A DNA stretch of 20,205 nucleotides from a virus. This document shows, piece by piece, positions 1 through 8,351 of the stretch. The notes below the pieces were generated by a model. The model was not told the DNA's origin and made no database searches. It saw nothing but the letters and a program-made list of their open reading frames with translations. The position numbers and the translations under genes are program-made. Every line of letters starts with the position of its first letter. Position 1 is the first letter of the stretch. The DNA lies in the IMG/VR virus record IMGVR_UViG_3300044630_000542, positions 1-20,205 of that record, one strand, 5' to 3'.

Positions 1-1
1 C

Positions 2-94
2 TACGGGAAACACTCTTATAAAGATATAGAATCTAACAAGGAAATGCAATTAGTAATAAATTTTTTGTTAGATTTTAATAAGACTCTTATTTAG
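2..94 (+). CDS. 3' end of an upstream gene, product unknown (partial)
   Basis: Frame 2 is open from the window edge to a TAG at 92-94, giving about 30 residues ending in NFLLDFNKTLI. The start lies outside the window. The stop sits just before the promoter-like motif at 96-105, as expected for the end of the preceding transcription unit. The tail is too short for a family assignment. It could be a chance open frame, but its position and lysine/asparagine-rich composition match the neighbouring genes. Confidence 0.45.
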   Translation, partial: YGKHSYKDIESNKEMQLVINFLLDFNKTLI

Positions 95-95
95 T

Positions 96-105
96 TATAT
101 TTATA
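96..105 (+). promoter_or_regulatory. Putative phage late promoter, exact TATATTTATA copy
   Basis: This is one of six exact copies of TATATTTATA found in intergenic gaps on the + strand. It lies only 3 bases before the ATG of the 1742-aa gene, while other copies sit 19-36 bases ahead of their start codons. Either the transcript is leaderless or nearly so, or the real start differs from the one chosen. The promoter role is inferred from recurrence and position. Confidence 0.55.
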
Positions 106-108
106 TGT

Positions 109-3100
109 ATGAATTTGAACGAAAAAGATAAACCAGTAGTAAAAAGAACCGTAGTAGTATACTCCGGTCGTTTCCAACCATTCCATAAGGGGCATTATGT
201 TTCTTATTTAAAACTTGCTCAAAAATTTGGAAAATCAAATGTATATATTGGAACCTCCAATGATACATCGGGTCCTAAATCTCCTTTTAATTTTAATGAG
301 AAGGTAAAAATAATTACTACAATGTTTGGAGTACCATCAGATAAGATAGTTCAAGTTCGTAATCCGTATGCTCCAAAAGAAATATTATCTCAATTTGATG
401 GTAAAACTACTGCGTATGTTGCAGCAGTTGGAGAAAAGGATGCAGATAGATTAGCAGGTAAATATTTTAAACCATATAAAGAAAAAGCTGGATACGGATA
501 CGATGAAATTGGATATGTATATGCCGTACCTGCCGAACCAAATCCAATTAGTGGAACAGATGTTCGTAATTGGTTGGGTAAAGGGAGTGATGATGAAAAG
601 AAAAAGGGATTTTTAAAAGCATATCCAAAATTTGACAAAGAGGTATTCGGTATGATAACAGGTAAATTAAATGAAAATGGTTTTCCAGGTGGTATAGGAA
701 CTGGATTAAATCTTCCAGGAGGATACATTAATGGAGCACCAACGGGTTCAACGGATGAGAGCAATAATACAAAGCCATCGTATGAAATGAGACCCGAACC
801 ACATCCTACACGGCATGAAACCGAACATCCAACGAATGAGTTATATAACCCAATTGCAGAAATACTTGGTAGAGTTGCAATGGAAGAAATGTTCGAAGAA
901 TTTACCAGAACATATTTTAACGAAGAAAGTGAAGCCGAAAAAATGGGATTAAAACATTTGGGTGGTGGATACTATGGTAAAGATGCTAAAGGACCTGCGA
1001 GTCACAAATCTGACGATGGTAAAATTAGAACCCTAACTCCTGCCGAAGCTGATGCAGTTAAGAAAAAACAAAGTGGTGGAATACCAAAACCACCTCCACC
1101 TCCACCACCTCCACCGCCACAACCAGGGCAACCTGTAAATAAGGGGGCAACTGCACAAGGTAAGGTGGATGCAACGAAACCAAAACAAGGTGTACCAAAA
1201 CCACCACCGCCACCACCACCGCCACCACCATCTCAAAAATTAAGTGGAGGTGAGTTAAAATCGTCTGCCGAAAAATCTGATAAAGAAAAGAAAGACGCGA
1301 AAACAACAGAAAATTTAAATAATGCTAGAAAAGGATTATCAAAAGAAGATAACGAATCAATTGATAAAGTAAATAGCCCACAATCGGAAGAAAGAAAAGG
1401 GGCTATGAGTGTACTAAAAAAAGCAGCATCAAAGATTGGGCATGGCATTATGCATACATATCAGCATAACAAAGAAATGCTGGTGGGAACAGGTAGTGCT
1501 ATAAAATCATTGGCAACCACTGGACGATGGGGAGGTGTTAAGGATTCAGAGGGTAAAACTAAACATTGGGATGATTTTACAGAACCTGATTCAACTACAA
1601 GTAAGTTAAATGCTTTTGGAAATCGCAAACCTAAAATGAAAGAAGTTCCTGTTTATAAAAAAGATAAACATGGTCATGATGTAGTGGATGCGGATGGAAA
1701 TAAGGTACAAGAAAAAAATTGGTTAGGAAAGCCAAAAACAACAAAAGAACCCGTATTTAGAGAAGATTTAACACCGGAACAAAGAGAATTAGCGGAAAAG
1801 TCTTGGAAAGAAAGTAAAAGACAAAAAAAGGCCGTTGGAGGTTTAGTAAAAACTACCGCAATAATTATGGGTTCAATCGCAGTTACCGGAGGATTGATAG
1901 GAGGTATTGCGGCCGCATCTAAAGGAGCGGGTATTAGTGGTGTTATACAAGGAGCTGGTGCAGGAATAGCAACCAAATTTGGAGGAGGGAATTTGGGGGC
2001 GTATATAGTTAAAGATATAATAAAACACTCTGCGTTTGAATCATTGGGAGCTAATCAAGCACAAGCTTCATTAGGAGGTATTGCATTAGGGGTAGCTAAA
2101 ATATTTGAAAATAAAGAGGGTGAAGAAGAATTTGATACGAAAAAGTTTGTGCCAAAGTTTATAGAAAAAACATTAGAAATAATGCAAAACTATAAACTAT
2201 CCGATGAACAATTGATACAAACGATTGCTCGATATAAAAAAGAAGGAACTAAAAATCAATCGATGGCTAACGCTAGAGATTTGATGAAAGAGGATTTATC
2301 CGAATCAAAACATCAATCTATTCAGAACTTTGTAGAGTTTGCAACTAAAAGATTGAAGTTAAAAGAATCTCCAAATGTAACATTAGTTGGTGGTAGAGAA
2401 TTTGCCGAAGTAAAAACATCATTGGGTGGATATAACCCGGATGATAAATCAATATATGTAGCAACCGAAGGTAGATTAACTGCTGATATTTTAAGAACAC
2501 TTGCACATGAAATGGTTCATAGAAAGCAAGATGAGTTGGGATTAGTTAGAAATGCAGAAAAAGATGGGGCAGATGGTTCTCCAATAGAAAACCAAGCACA
2601 TGCCGTAGCTGGAATTCTGATGAGAGAGTATGGAAGAATAAATAAACAAATATATAACGAAGTTAGTAATGTTCAAATTGCAAACACTGCAGATGTTCCC
2701 GATGGTTCTTTCATAAAAAAAGGAAAAAAGAGAACATTAGATAAAGAAAAAGGTGAAGCATGGTATAAAAACGGTGGATACACTCAAACTGATTTTCCAA
2801 AAGCAGATGCTATATTTGGTGATGATGATGCGGAAGAAAGAACTGTAAAATATACAATAAAGAATTTACCAAGTGTAGAATATGTAGAAACTGATTTTGT
2901 TAAAGAAGACATTAATTTAGATGTTGATAAAGGTGATGAAGTTTTAATGGGTAAGTTTAAAAATAAAAAAGTTACCGTTAAAGATATTGGAACTGATGAC
3001 CACGGGATGCCGACAATTAATGGTAAAAAAGCGGCAACATTTAGAATACCAAGAGGAGAATCTATAGGTGCAGCAACTCATTCAAAACACGCAAAAAGTG

Positions 3101-5337
3101 GTGCTCAAAAAGATTTTCTACATCACCATAAAACTAGTAATTACACTCCTGATTTGGGATATCCTGCAGAATTGGATACAGTTGATTTTGATGATACTAC
3201 AAAGCAGGTAGGACATCAAATAGATAAAAAAGATACTGAAGATAGAGGATATGAACCTGCAAAATCTTTAAAAGAAGTTGGTCCAAATGATTGGCACTTC
3301 AAAGCAATTATGCAAATATGGGATAACGCAGGTTCATTTGTTAGAAAAAAGATTGGAGCAATTGTTTGTAATGACCCTAAAGCAGATAGAAACGATGTAG
3401 TTAAACAATTACAAAACTATGGATATAAAGAAGTAACGTATGTTACTGATAAGTTGGGTTTAGCTGAAAAAACGAATCTACAAGAAGTACAGGCAGTTAG
3501 TGGTGGTAAAGTTCATAAGTTTATTACTGGTAAGAATTTAGGATTTAAGGGTAAAAAGTATTCCGAAATTGAATTTGAAACTTTAGGTGTAGATAATAAA
3601 AACGGAACTATTAGATTGAAAATACTTGCACCTACAGAAATTTTTGGAAACGAAATGAGTTTAGACTTTAGAAGTGTAAGAAGAGGTCCGTTTTTCAAAA
3701 CCGATACTGGTAAATTAAACGAACTCAAATTAAAAGATTTGGTGGGTAATCAGTACAAATATGTAATTGGCAGTGGTGAAGAAAAATATCTCGGTAACAA
3801 CGATAAAAAATATGTTTTGGAGATGATTGCAAAATCATTAGAAAACGAATTGTATGATTCCGATTTCGCTCTTAATTATTTAGATGGTTCACAACGAAAA
3901 GAATACTATTCATTTTTTAAAAATGAAATTTTGAAACCGATGTTGACCAAGATAGATTTTACTTTGAATACTTTTTTTACATTAGATAAAGATAAAGTAA
4001 AGTGGAAATTATCATCAAACGATACTCGTAAAATGGTAGATGAAATATTCAGAAAGAATTCAAAAGTTCCTTCTGATATTAAAAAAGAATACTATGAGTA
4101 TAGATTAGAATATGCAGGAGTTAAGTTAAACGAATCTCTTTTAACTGAAGGTGGTGCATACGGGCACATGTCTCACCCATTTGATGATATGGATTTAACT
4201 TTTGGTGATTTAAAAAACATAATAACTGGTGCATTAACTGGTGAATTGGAATTGACAAGAGAAAAAACCGATGGACAGGCATTGGCAATCAGTTGGAAAA
4301 ATGGTAGATTAATTGCAGCAAGAAACAAAGGACATTTGGCAAATGCAGGAGCAAACGCAATGGGAATTGAAGATGTTGCATCTAAATTTGGTGGCAGAGG
4401 TGGATTAACCGATGCTTATAACTTTGCAATGAAAGATTTATCAGCAGCAGTTCAATCTCTTTCAGAACCACAACGAAAGAAAATATTTAACGAAGGTCAG
4501 TGTTTTATGAATTTGGAAGTAATTTGGCCAACCTCGGTTAATGTTATTCCCTACGGACAGGCTCTATTAGTATTCCATAATACAACTTGCTACGATGAAA
4601 AAGGAAGTGCAGTTTCTGCTGACCAATCTGCTGCAGGTAAATTGGCAGGAATGATTAAGCAGGTGAATGCGGATGTTCAATCAAAATATACAATTCAAGG
4701 ACCTCCTGTCACACAACTTCCTAAAAATGAAGATTTGAGTGCAAAACAAAATAAATATTTAAGTAAATTACAAAAATTACAATCTGAATTTGGGTTATCC
4801 AATAATGATGGTGTTTCCGAATATCACCAAGCATGGTGGGAAAATTTTGTAAATAAATCAAAAGTTAAATTACAAAAATTAGAAAAAGAAGCATTGGTAA
4901 GAAGATGGGCATTTGGTGATAAATCATTCCGTTTAAATACTATTGCTGATAAAGAAGCTCAAGAATGGGCAATTGAAAATGATAAAGTAAACGTAGCAAA
5001 GCAACAAAAAGAAAATGTTAGACAATTTGAAGAAATATTTTTGGGAGTAGGTGCTGATGTTCTTTCATTTATGAGTTCAGTACTAACCGCAAATCCAAAT
5101 TCAGCAATTGCCGATATGAAAAGCAGATTAGAATCTACTGCAGAAAAAGTAAGAGGTAGTGGTGATGTATCTAAAATAGCTAAATTAAAAATGGAATTAA
5201 GTAGATTAGCATCTATAGGTGGTAAAGATAAAATAGTTCCAAACGAAGGTATTGTATTCGTTTATAAAGGTAACACTTATAAATTAACAGGTACATTTGC
5301 ACCACTAAATCAAATTTTAGGTATATTTTACGAATAA
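109..5337 (+). CDS. Giant multi-domain protein: NMNAT-like + metallopeptidase-like + ligase-fold nucleotidyltransferase, probable head-packaged polyprotein
   Basis: Domains in order. Residues 1-190 are an NMNAT/cytidylyltransferase-like fold with GRFQPFHKGH at 20-29 and SGTDVR at 148-153. Residues 245-322 include a GGGYYG motif. Runs of ten prolines lie at 328-337 and 365-374. A glycine-rich hydrophobic stretch spans about 575-670. A metallopeptidase-like domain at about 735-850 has HEMVH at 800-804 and a possible third ligand in ENQAH (827-831). A small beta-type module lies at about 937-983. From about 1348 to the end is a covalent nucleotidyltransferase (ligase) fold with KTDG (K1386 as candidate nucleotidylated lysine), a motif III-like stretch near E1470, EGIV at 1713-1716 and K1725. 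Prohead-protease-like sites occur at LNE189, LNE1342 and LTE1347, the last two directly before the ligase domain. Catalytic activity, substrates and packaging are inferred. The ATG at 109 is the only plausible ATG before the first domain. Confidence 0.85.
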   Translation: MNLNEKDKPVVKRTVVVYSGRFQPFHKGHYVSYLKLAQKFGKSNVYIGTSNDTSGPKSPFNFNEKVKIITTMFGVPSDKIVQVRNPYAPKEILSQFDGKTTAYVAAVGEKDADRLAGKYFKPYKEKAGYGYDEIGYVYAVPAEPNPISGTDVRNWLGKGSDDEKKKGFLKAYPKFDKEVFGMITGKLNENGFPGGIGTGLNLPGGYINGAPTGSTDESNNTKPSYEMRPEPHPTRHETEHPTNELYNPIAEILGRVAMEEMFEEFTRTYFNEESEAEKMGLKHLGGGYYGKDAKGPASHKSDDGKIRTLTPAEADAVKKKQSGGIPKPPPPPPPPPPQPGQPVNKGATAQGKVDATKPKQGVPKPPPPPPPPPPSQKLSGGELKSSAEKSDKEKKDAKTTENLNNARKGLSKEDNESIDKVNSPQSEERKGAMSVLKKAASKIGHGIMHTYQHNKEMLVGTGSAIKSLATTGRWGGVKDSEGKTKHWDDFTEPDSTTSKLNAFGNRKPKMKEVPVYKKDKHGHDVVDADGNKVQEKNWLGKPKTTKEPVFREDLTPEQRELAEKSWKESKRQKKAVGGLVKTTAIIMGSIAVTGGLIGGIAAASKGAGISGVIQGAGAGIATKFGGGNLGAYIVKDIIKHSAFESLGANQAQASLGGIALGVAKIFENKEGEEEFDTKKFVPKFIEKTLEIMQNYKLSDEQLIQTIARYKKEGTKNQSMANARDLMKEDLSESKHQSIQNFVEFATKRLKLKESPNVTLVGGREFAEVKTSLGGYNPDDKSIYVATEGRLTADILRTLAHEMVHRKQDELGLVRNAEKDGADGSPIENQAHAVAGILMREYGRINKQIYNEVSNVQIANTADVPDGSFIKKGKKRTLDKEKGEAWYKNGGYTQTDFPKADAIFGDDDAEERTVKYTIKNLPSVEYVETDFVKEDINLDVDKGDEVLMGKFKNKKVTVKDIGTDDHGMPTINGKKAATFRIPRGESIGAATHSKHAKSGAQKDFLHHHKTSNYTPDLGYPAELDTVDFDDTTKQVGHQIDKKDTEDRGYEPAKSLKEVGPNDWHFKAIMQIWDNAGSFVRKKIGAIVCNDPKADRNDVVKQLQNYGYKEVTYVTDKLGLAEKTNLQEVQAVSGGKVHKFITGKNLGFKGKKYSEIEFETLGVDNKNGTIRLKILAPTEIFGNEMSLDFRSVRRGPFFKTDTGKLNELKLKDLVGNQYKYVIGSGEEKYLGNNDKKYVLEMIAKSLENELYDSDFALNYLDGSQRKEYYSFFKNEILKPMLTKIDFTLNTFFTLDKDKVKWKLSSNDTRKMVDEIFRKNSKVPSDIKKEYYEYRLEYAGVKLNESLLTEGGAYGHMSHPFDDMDLTFGDLKNIITGALTGELELTREKTDGQALAISWKNGRLIAARNKGHLANAGANAMGIEDVASKFGGRGGLTDAYNFAMKDLSAAVQSLSEPQRKKIFNEGQCFMNLEVIWPTSVNVIPYGQALLVFHNTTCYDEKGSAVSADQSAAGKLAGMIKQVNADVQSKYTIQGPPVTQLPKNEDLSAKQNKYLSKLQKLQSEFGLSNNDGVSEYHQAWWENFVNKSKVKLQKLEKEALVRRWAFGDKSFRLNTIADKEAQEWAIENDKVNVAKQQKENVRQFEEIFLGVGADVLSFMSSVLTANPNSAIADMKSRLESTAEKVRGSGDVSKIAKLKMELSRLASIGGKDKIVPNEGIVFVYKGNTYKLTGTFAPLNQILGIFYE

Positions 5338-5345
5338 ATTTAATA

Positions 5346-5355
5346 TATATTATTA
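5346..5355 (+). promoter_or_regulatory. Weak match to the late-promoter-like motif
   Basis: TATATTATTA matches 8 of 10 positions of TATATTTATA and lies 27 bases before the ATG at 5383, in the gap after the giant gene. In such AT-rich DNA this could be chance, and the gene may simply be read through from upstream. Confidence 0.2.
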
Positions 5356-5382
5356 ATAAATAGGTTATAACAATATAGAAAA

Positions 5383-6051
5383 ATGACAAAAAGAAAAAGT
5401 TTTGACGAAAAAAATAAACACATACACAAATCTCGTAAACTAATTATAGATACGGTATTTGGTAGAACCGATGATAATCAAAATGTGTTTGGGTATGAAA
5501 AGGCAGATGAAACAAAAAAAGAAGTTGGAGAAATTTGGGTAGATGAAGCTGGTAATGAATGGGAACAAAAAGAAGGTTTCAAAATTAATACCACCAAATT
5601 AGATGATGCCAGAGAGTATTTAAAAAAATTAACAACTTGTTCTTCTGAAAATTGTGGAACAATACAATATAGTAATGCAGATAAAAAATTAATTGTTAGA
5701 ACTGGGTATTGTGTAACGTGCATGAGAAAAATAGAACAATCACTACGAGACGATGGTAGTTGGGCGTTTTATGAAGATTATAGAATAACATTAAATAAAT
5801 TAGATTTTGTTAGAGATACTAAATCACAATTAGAAGAAGCATTTAATAGTGTAACTCAACAAATTGAAATGCTTAACGAAGATGGTTCATTTAGTAAATG
5901 GCAATGGGATATTGATATTGAAAAAGTAAAAGTTGATTTAAAAACTGATATTGATGGAGCATACGATGCAATAGAAGCATTATTAGAAAGAAAATTAGCA
6001 TTGGAAGATAAGTTACGAGAATTAAATCATTCAGAGCTTATAAAAAATTAA
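5383..6051 (+). CDS. Unknown protein with a Cys4 putative zinc site and helical C-terminus
   Basis: This 222-aa protein has no family I can name. The N-terminus is basic (MTKRKSFDEKNKHIHKSRK). Four cysteines at 86, 91, 110 and 113 form a Cx4C-x18-CxxC arrangement that could bind zinc. From about residue 145 onward the sequence is charged and helix-rich with coiled-coil character. It lies between the giant gene and a membrane-anchored protein, directly upstream of the terminase, with no promoter between it and the terminase, so it is probably co-transcribed with packaging genes. A nucleic-acid or protein-interaction role is possible but unproven. Confidence 0.75.
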   Translation: MTKRKSFDEKNKHIHKSRKLIIDTVFGRTDDNQNVFGYEKADETKKEVGEIWVDEAGNEWEQKEGFKINTTKLDDAREYLKKLTTCSSENCGTIQYSNADKKLIVRTGYCVTCMRKIEQSLRDDGSWAFYEDYRITLNKLDFVRDTKSQLEEAFNSVTQQIEMLNEDGSFSKWQWDIDIEKVKVDLKTDIDGAYDAIEALLERKLALEDKLRELNHSELIKN

Positions 6052-6056
6052 AAATT

Positions 6057-6707
6057 ATGAAAAAATTATTGAATTTTAAGAACATTGCTATAGCAGCATT
6101 GATTATTTATGTTTTATTACAGTGGTTTAATCCAGGTGGAGTTATGCCAGGTGGTAGAACTATTACAATAGATGGTAAAAAATATGAAGTTATTAAACAT
6201 ACAATTGATACCGTTGATGTAATCAAAACTAAAGTTGTAACTAAAAGAGGAGAAGATATTTATCACGAAACAATTGTAGAAAAAGAAGTTTTTATTCCTG
6301 CTAATATAGATACTGCGGCATTATTAAAAGATTTTTATTCAAAAGTATTATACAAAGATGTATTGGTATTACCTGATTCATTGGGAACGGTATCTGTAAC
6401 TGATACTATATCTCAAAACAGAATTTTAGGTAGAACATTTGATGCTAAAGTTAGAGAAAGAATCATCAAAGAAGAATTAATCGTTAAAGAACCTGCAAAA
6501 AATCAGGTGTATTTTGGTTTGAATGGGGGATTCAACAAAGAAGATTATGTATCTGCAGTAGGAGCTGGTCTAATTCTTAAAACAAAAAAAGATAAAATAT
6601 ACAACTTAAATATTGGTGTTAATAATAGAACTACTGATGGAACCAATGGTACATTCTCCCCTTATGTTGGATTTGGAACATATTGGAAGATTAAATTAAA
6701 AAAATAA
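6057..6707 (+). CDS. Unknown membrane-anchored protein with beta-rich C-terminus
   Basis: The 216-aa product starts with a short basic stretch and one hydrophobic segment (about residues 9-23, IAIAALIIYVLLQWF), consistent with an N-terminal inner-membrane anchor or uncleaved signal. There is no lipobox cysteine. The middle is charged with many valine/isoleucine alternations. The last 65 residues alternate polar and hydrophobic residues with glycines (VYFGLNGGF, YVGFGTYWKI), like strands of an outer-membrane or beta-sandwich protein. It starts 5 bases after the upstream stop and ends one base before the terminase ATG, so translation is likely coupled. A lysis or envelope role is conceivable, but nothing here shows it. 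Confidence 0.75.
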   Translation: MKKLLNFKNIAIAALIIYVLLQWFNPGGVMPGGRTITIDGKKYEVIKHTIDTVDVIKTKVVTKRGEDIYHETIVEKEVFIPANIDTAALLKDFYSKVLYKDVLVLPDSLGTVSVTDTISQNRILGRTFDAKVRERIIKEELIVKEPAKNQVYFGLNGGFNKEDYVSAVGAGLILKTKKDKIYNLNIGVNNRTTDGTNGTFSPYVGFGTYWKIKLKK

Positions 6708-6708
6708 T

Positions 6709-8316
6709 ATGGGAGTTCAAGGACAACCAAAAAAAACTTTAAAAGAAATAATTTCTGAAGAATATCGTAAATGCGCGGGAGACCCCATTTACTTTATGAA
6801 GAAATATTGTGTTATTCAACATCCGGTGAGAGGGAAAATACCCTTTCACCTTTATTCTTTTCAAGAGGATTGCTTAACTGATTTTAAAGACCATCGTTTT
6901 AATATCATTCTAAAATCTCGTCAGTTAGGCTTGTCAACCCTTTCTGCGGGATTTATTCTTTGGAAAATGATATTCAATCAGGATTTCAATGCGTTGGTTA
7001 TTGCAACTAAAGTAACGGTAGCCAAAAACCTTGTAGAAAAGGTAAGAGTCATGCACGATTTACTTCCAGTTTGGTTAAGAGACGGAGGAACCGCAGCAGC
7101 TGAAGATAACAAACTATCACTTAAATTAAAGAACGGTTCACAGGTCAAAGCAATCGCATCCTCACCTGATGCAGGACGTTCGGAAGCTCTATCCCTATTG
7201 GTAGTGGATGAGGCAGCATTCATTAGAGATATTGACGAAATTTGGTTATCAGCACAATCAACTCTATCAACTGGTGGTAACGCAATTGTATTATCTACTC
7301 CTAATGGTGTGGGTAACTGGTTTCACAAAATGTGGGTAGAAGGTGAGAGTGGAGCAAACGGGTTCAATTGTATCAATCTACATTGGACAGTTCACCCTGA
7401 AAGAAATCAGGCGTGGAGAGATGAACAAACCCGTATTTTGGGAGTTAAAGGAGCGGCACAGGAATGTGATTGTGACTTTATTGGTTCCGGTGATACCGTA
7501 ATTGACCCTGCATTATTGACTTGGTATAAAGATACCTATGTAATGGACCCGATTGAAAAAAGAGGGTTTGATAATAATTTATGGATTTGGGAATATCCAA
7601 ATTACAATAAACAATATATGGTTGTAGCTGACGTTGCAAGGGGAGATGGGGCCGATTATTCTACTGCACAAATAATTGATATTGAAGATTGTACGCAAGT
7701 AGCCGAATACAGAGGTAAAATTGAAACAAAACATTTTGGTAATTTTTTAACTTCGTTGGCAACTGAATATAATAACGCCCTATTAGTTGTAGAAAACTCA
7801 AACGTAGGTTGGGCATGTATTCAACAAATAATTGATAGACAGTATGGTAATTTATTCTATATGAGTAATGACCTAAAATATATTGATGTTGAAAAACAAA
7901 TGAGTAATAAGTTTTATAGAGATGAAAAACAAATGGTTGCTGGATTCTCTACAACATCCAAAACCCGTCCTCTTATCATATCAGCATTGGATACATACAT
8001 GAGTGATAAGGATATCCTCATTCGTAGTGGTAGATTGATAGATGAAATGTTTACATTTATTTGGCATGGTGGTAGAGCAGAAGCAATGAAGGGATACAAT
8101 GATGACTTGGTAATGGCATTAGCAATCGGACTTTGGGTTCGTAACACCGCACTTCGTTTGAGACAAGAAGGTATTGATTTGACAAAAAGTATGTTAAACT
8201 CAACTCAAATAAATCAGTTTGATGGAGTATATTCCACAGGCTGGTCTGGTAAGAATCCGTATGAAATGGAAGTGGGTAGAGGTGAGGTAGAAAACTTAAC
8301 TTGGTTACTTCGTTAA
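6709..8316 (+). CDS. 17: Terminase large subunit (T4 gp17-like packaging ATPase/nuclease)
   Basis: This is the motor that drives genome packaging into the prohead through the portal and cuts the concatemer. The ATPase half has a Walker A-type SRQLGLST at residues 70-77 (T4 gp17-type SRQLGKTT with altered end) and Walker B LLVVDEAA with D167 and E168. The C-terminal RNase H-fold nuclease half shows D308 in VADVARGDGADYS, E362 in VVENSN and D465/D466 in GYNDDLVMAL, matching the three acidic positions of T4 gp17. The 535-aa length is somewhat shorter than T4 gp17 (610), mainly at the N-terminus. The gene lies next to the portal gene cluster. Neither a small terminase subunit nor tail tube/sheath genes are visible between it and the portal, unlike T4. 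Confidence 0.97.
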   Translation: MGVQGQPKKTLKEIISEEYRKCAGDPIYFMKKYCVIQHPVRGKIPFHLYSFQEDCLTDFKDHRFNIILKSRQLGLSTLSAGFILWKMIFNQDFNALVIATKVTVAKNLVEKVRVMHDLLPVWLRDGGTAAAEDNKLSLKLKNGSQVKAIASSPDAGRSEALSLLVVDEAAFIRDIDEIWLSAQSTLSTGGNAIVLSTPNGVGNWFHKMWVEGESGANGFNCINLHWTVHPERNQAWRDEQTRILGVKGAAQECDCDFIGSGDTVIDPALLTWYKDTYVMDPIEKRGFDNNLWIWEYPNYNKQYMVVADVARGDGADYSTAQIIDIEDCTQVAEYRGKIETKHFGNFLTSLATEYNNALLVVENSNVGWACIQQIIDRQYGNLFYMSNDLKYIDVEKQMSNKFYRDEKQMVAGFSTTSKTRPLIISALDTYMSDKDILIRSGRLIDEMFTFIWHGGRAEAMKGYNDDLVMALAIGLWVRNTALRLRQEGIDLTKSMLNSTQINQFDGVYSTGWSGKNPYEMEVGRGEVENLTWLLR

Positions 8317-8322
8317 TTTTTT

Positions 8323-8332
8323 TATATTTATA
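8323..8332 (+). promoter_or_regulatory. Putative phage late promoter, exact TATATTTATA copy
   Basis: This exact copy follows the terminase stop by 6 bases and ends 19 bases before the ATG at 8352. It supports 8352, not the in-frame ATG at 8301 inside the terminase gene, as the start of the next gene. Confidence 0.65.
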
Positions 8333-8351
8333 TGTTGAAACTACTATTATT

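Noticed and set aside
1033-1306. Trp/Arg- and Val-rich open frames on the - strand
   Set aside because: They are the antisense of the polyproline codon runs in the giant gene.
2461-2660. HExxH domain as the prohead protease of this phage
   Set aside because: A clear gp21-like serine protease is present at 14649-15239; the HExxH domain is a separate metallopeptidase-like unit of unknown target.
8301-8351. Earlier in-frame ATG for the 167-aa gene
   Set aside because: It lies inside the terminase gene and before the promoter-like motif; the ATG at 8352 gives the leader peptide shared with other small proteins.
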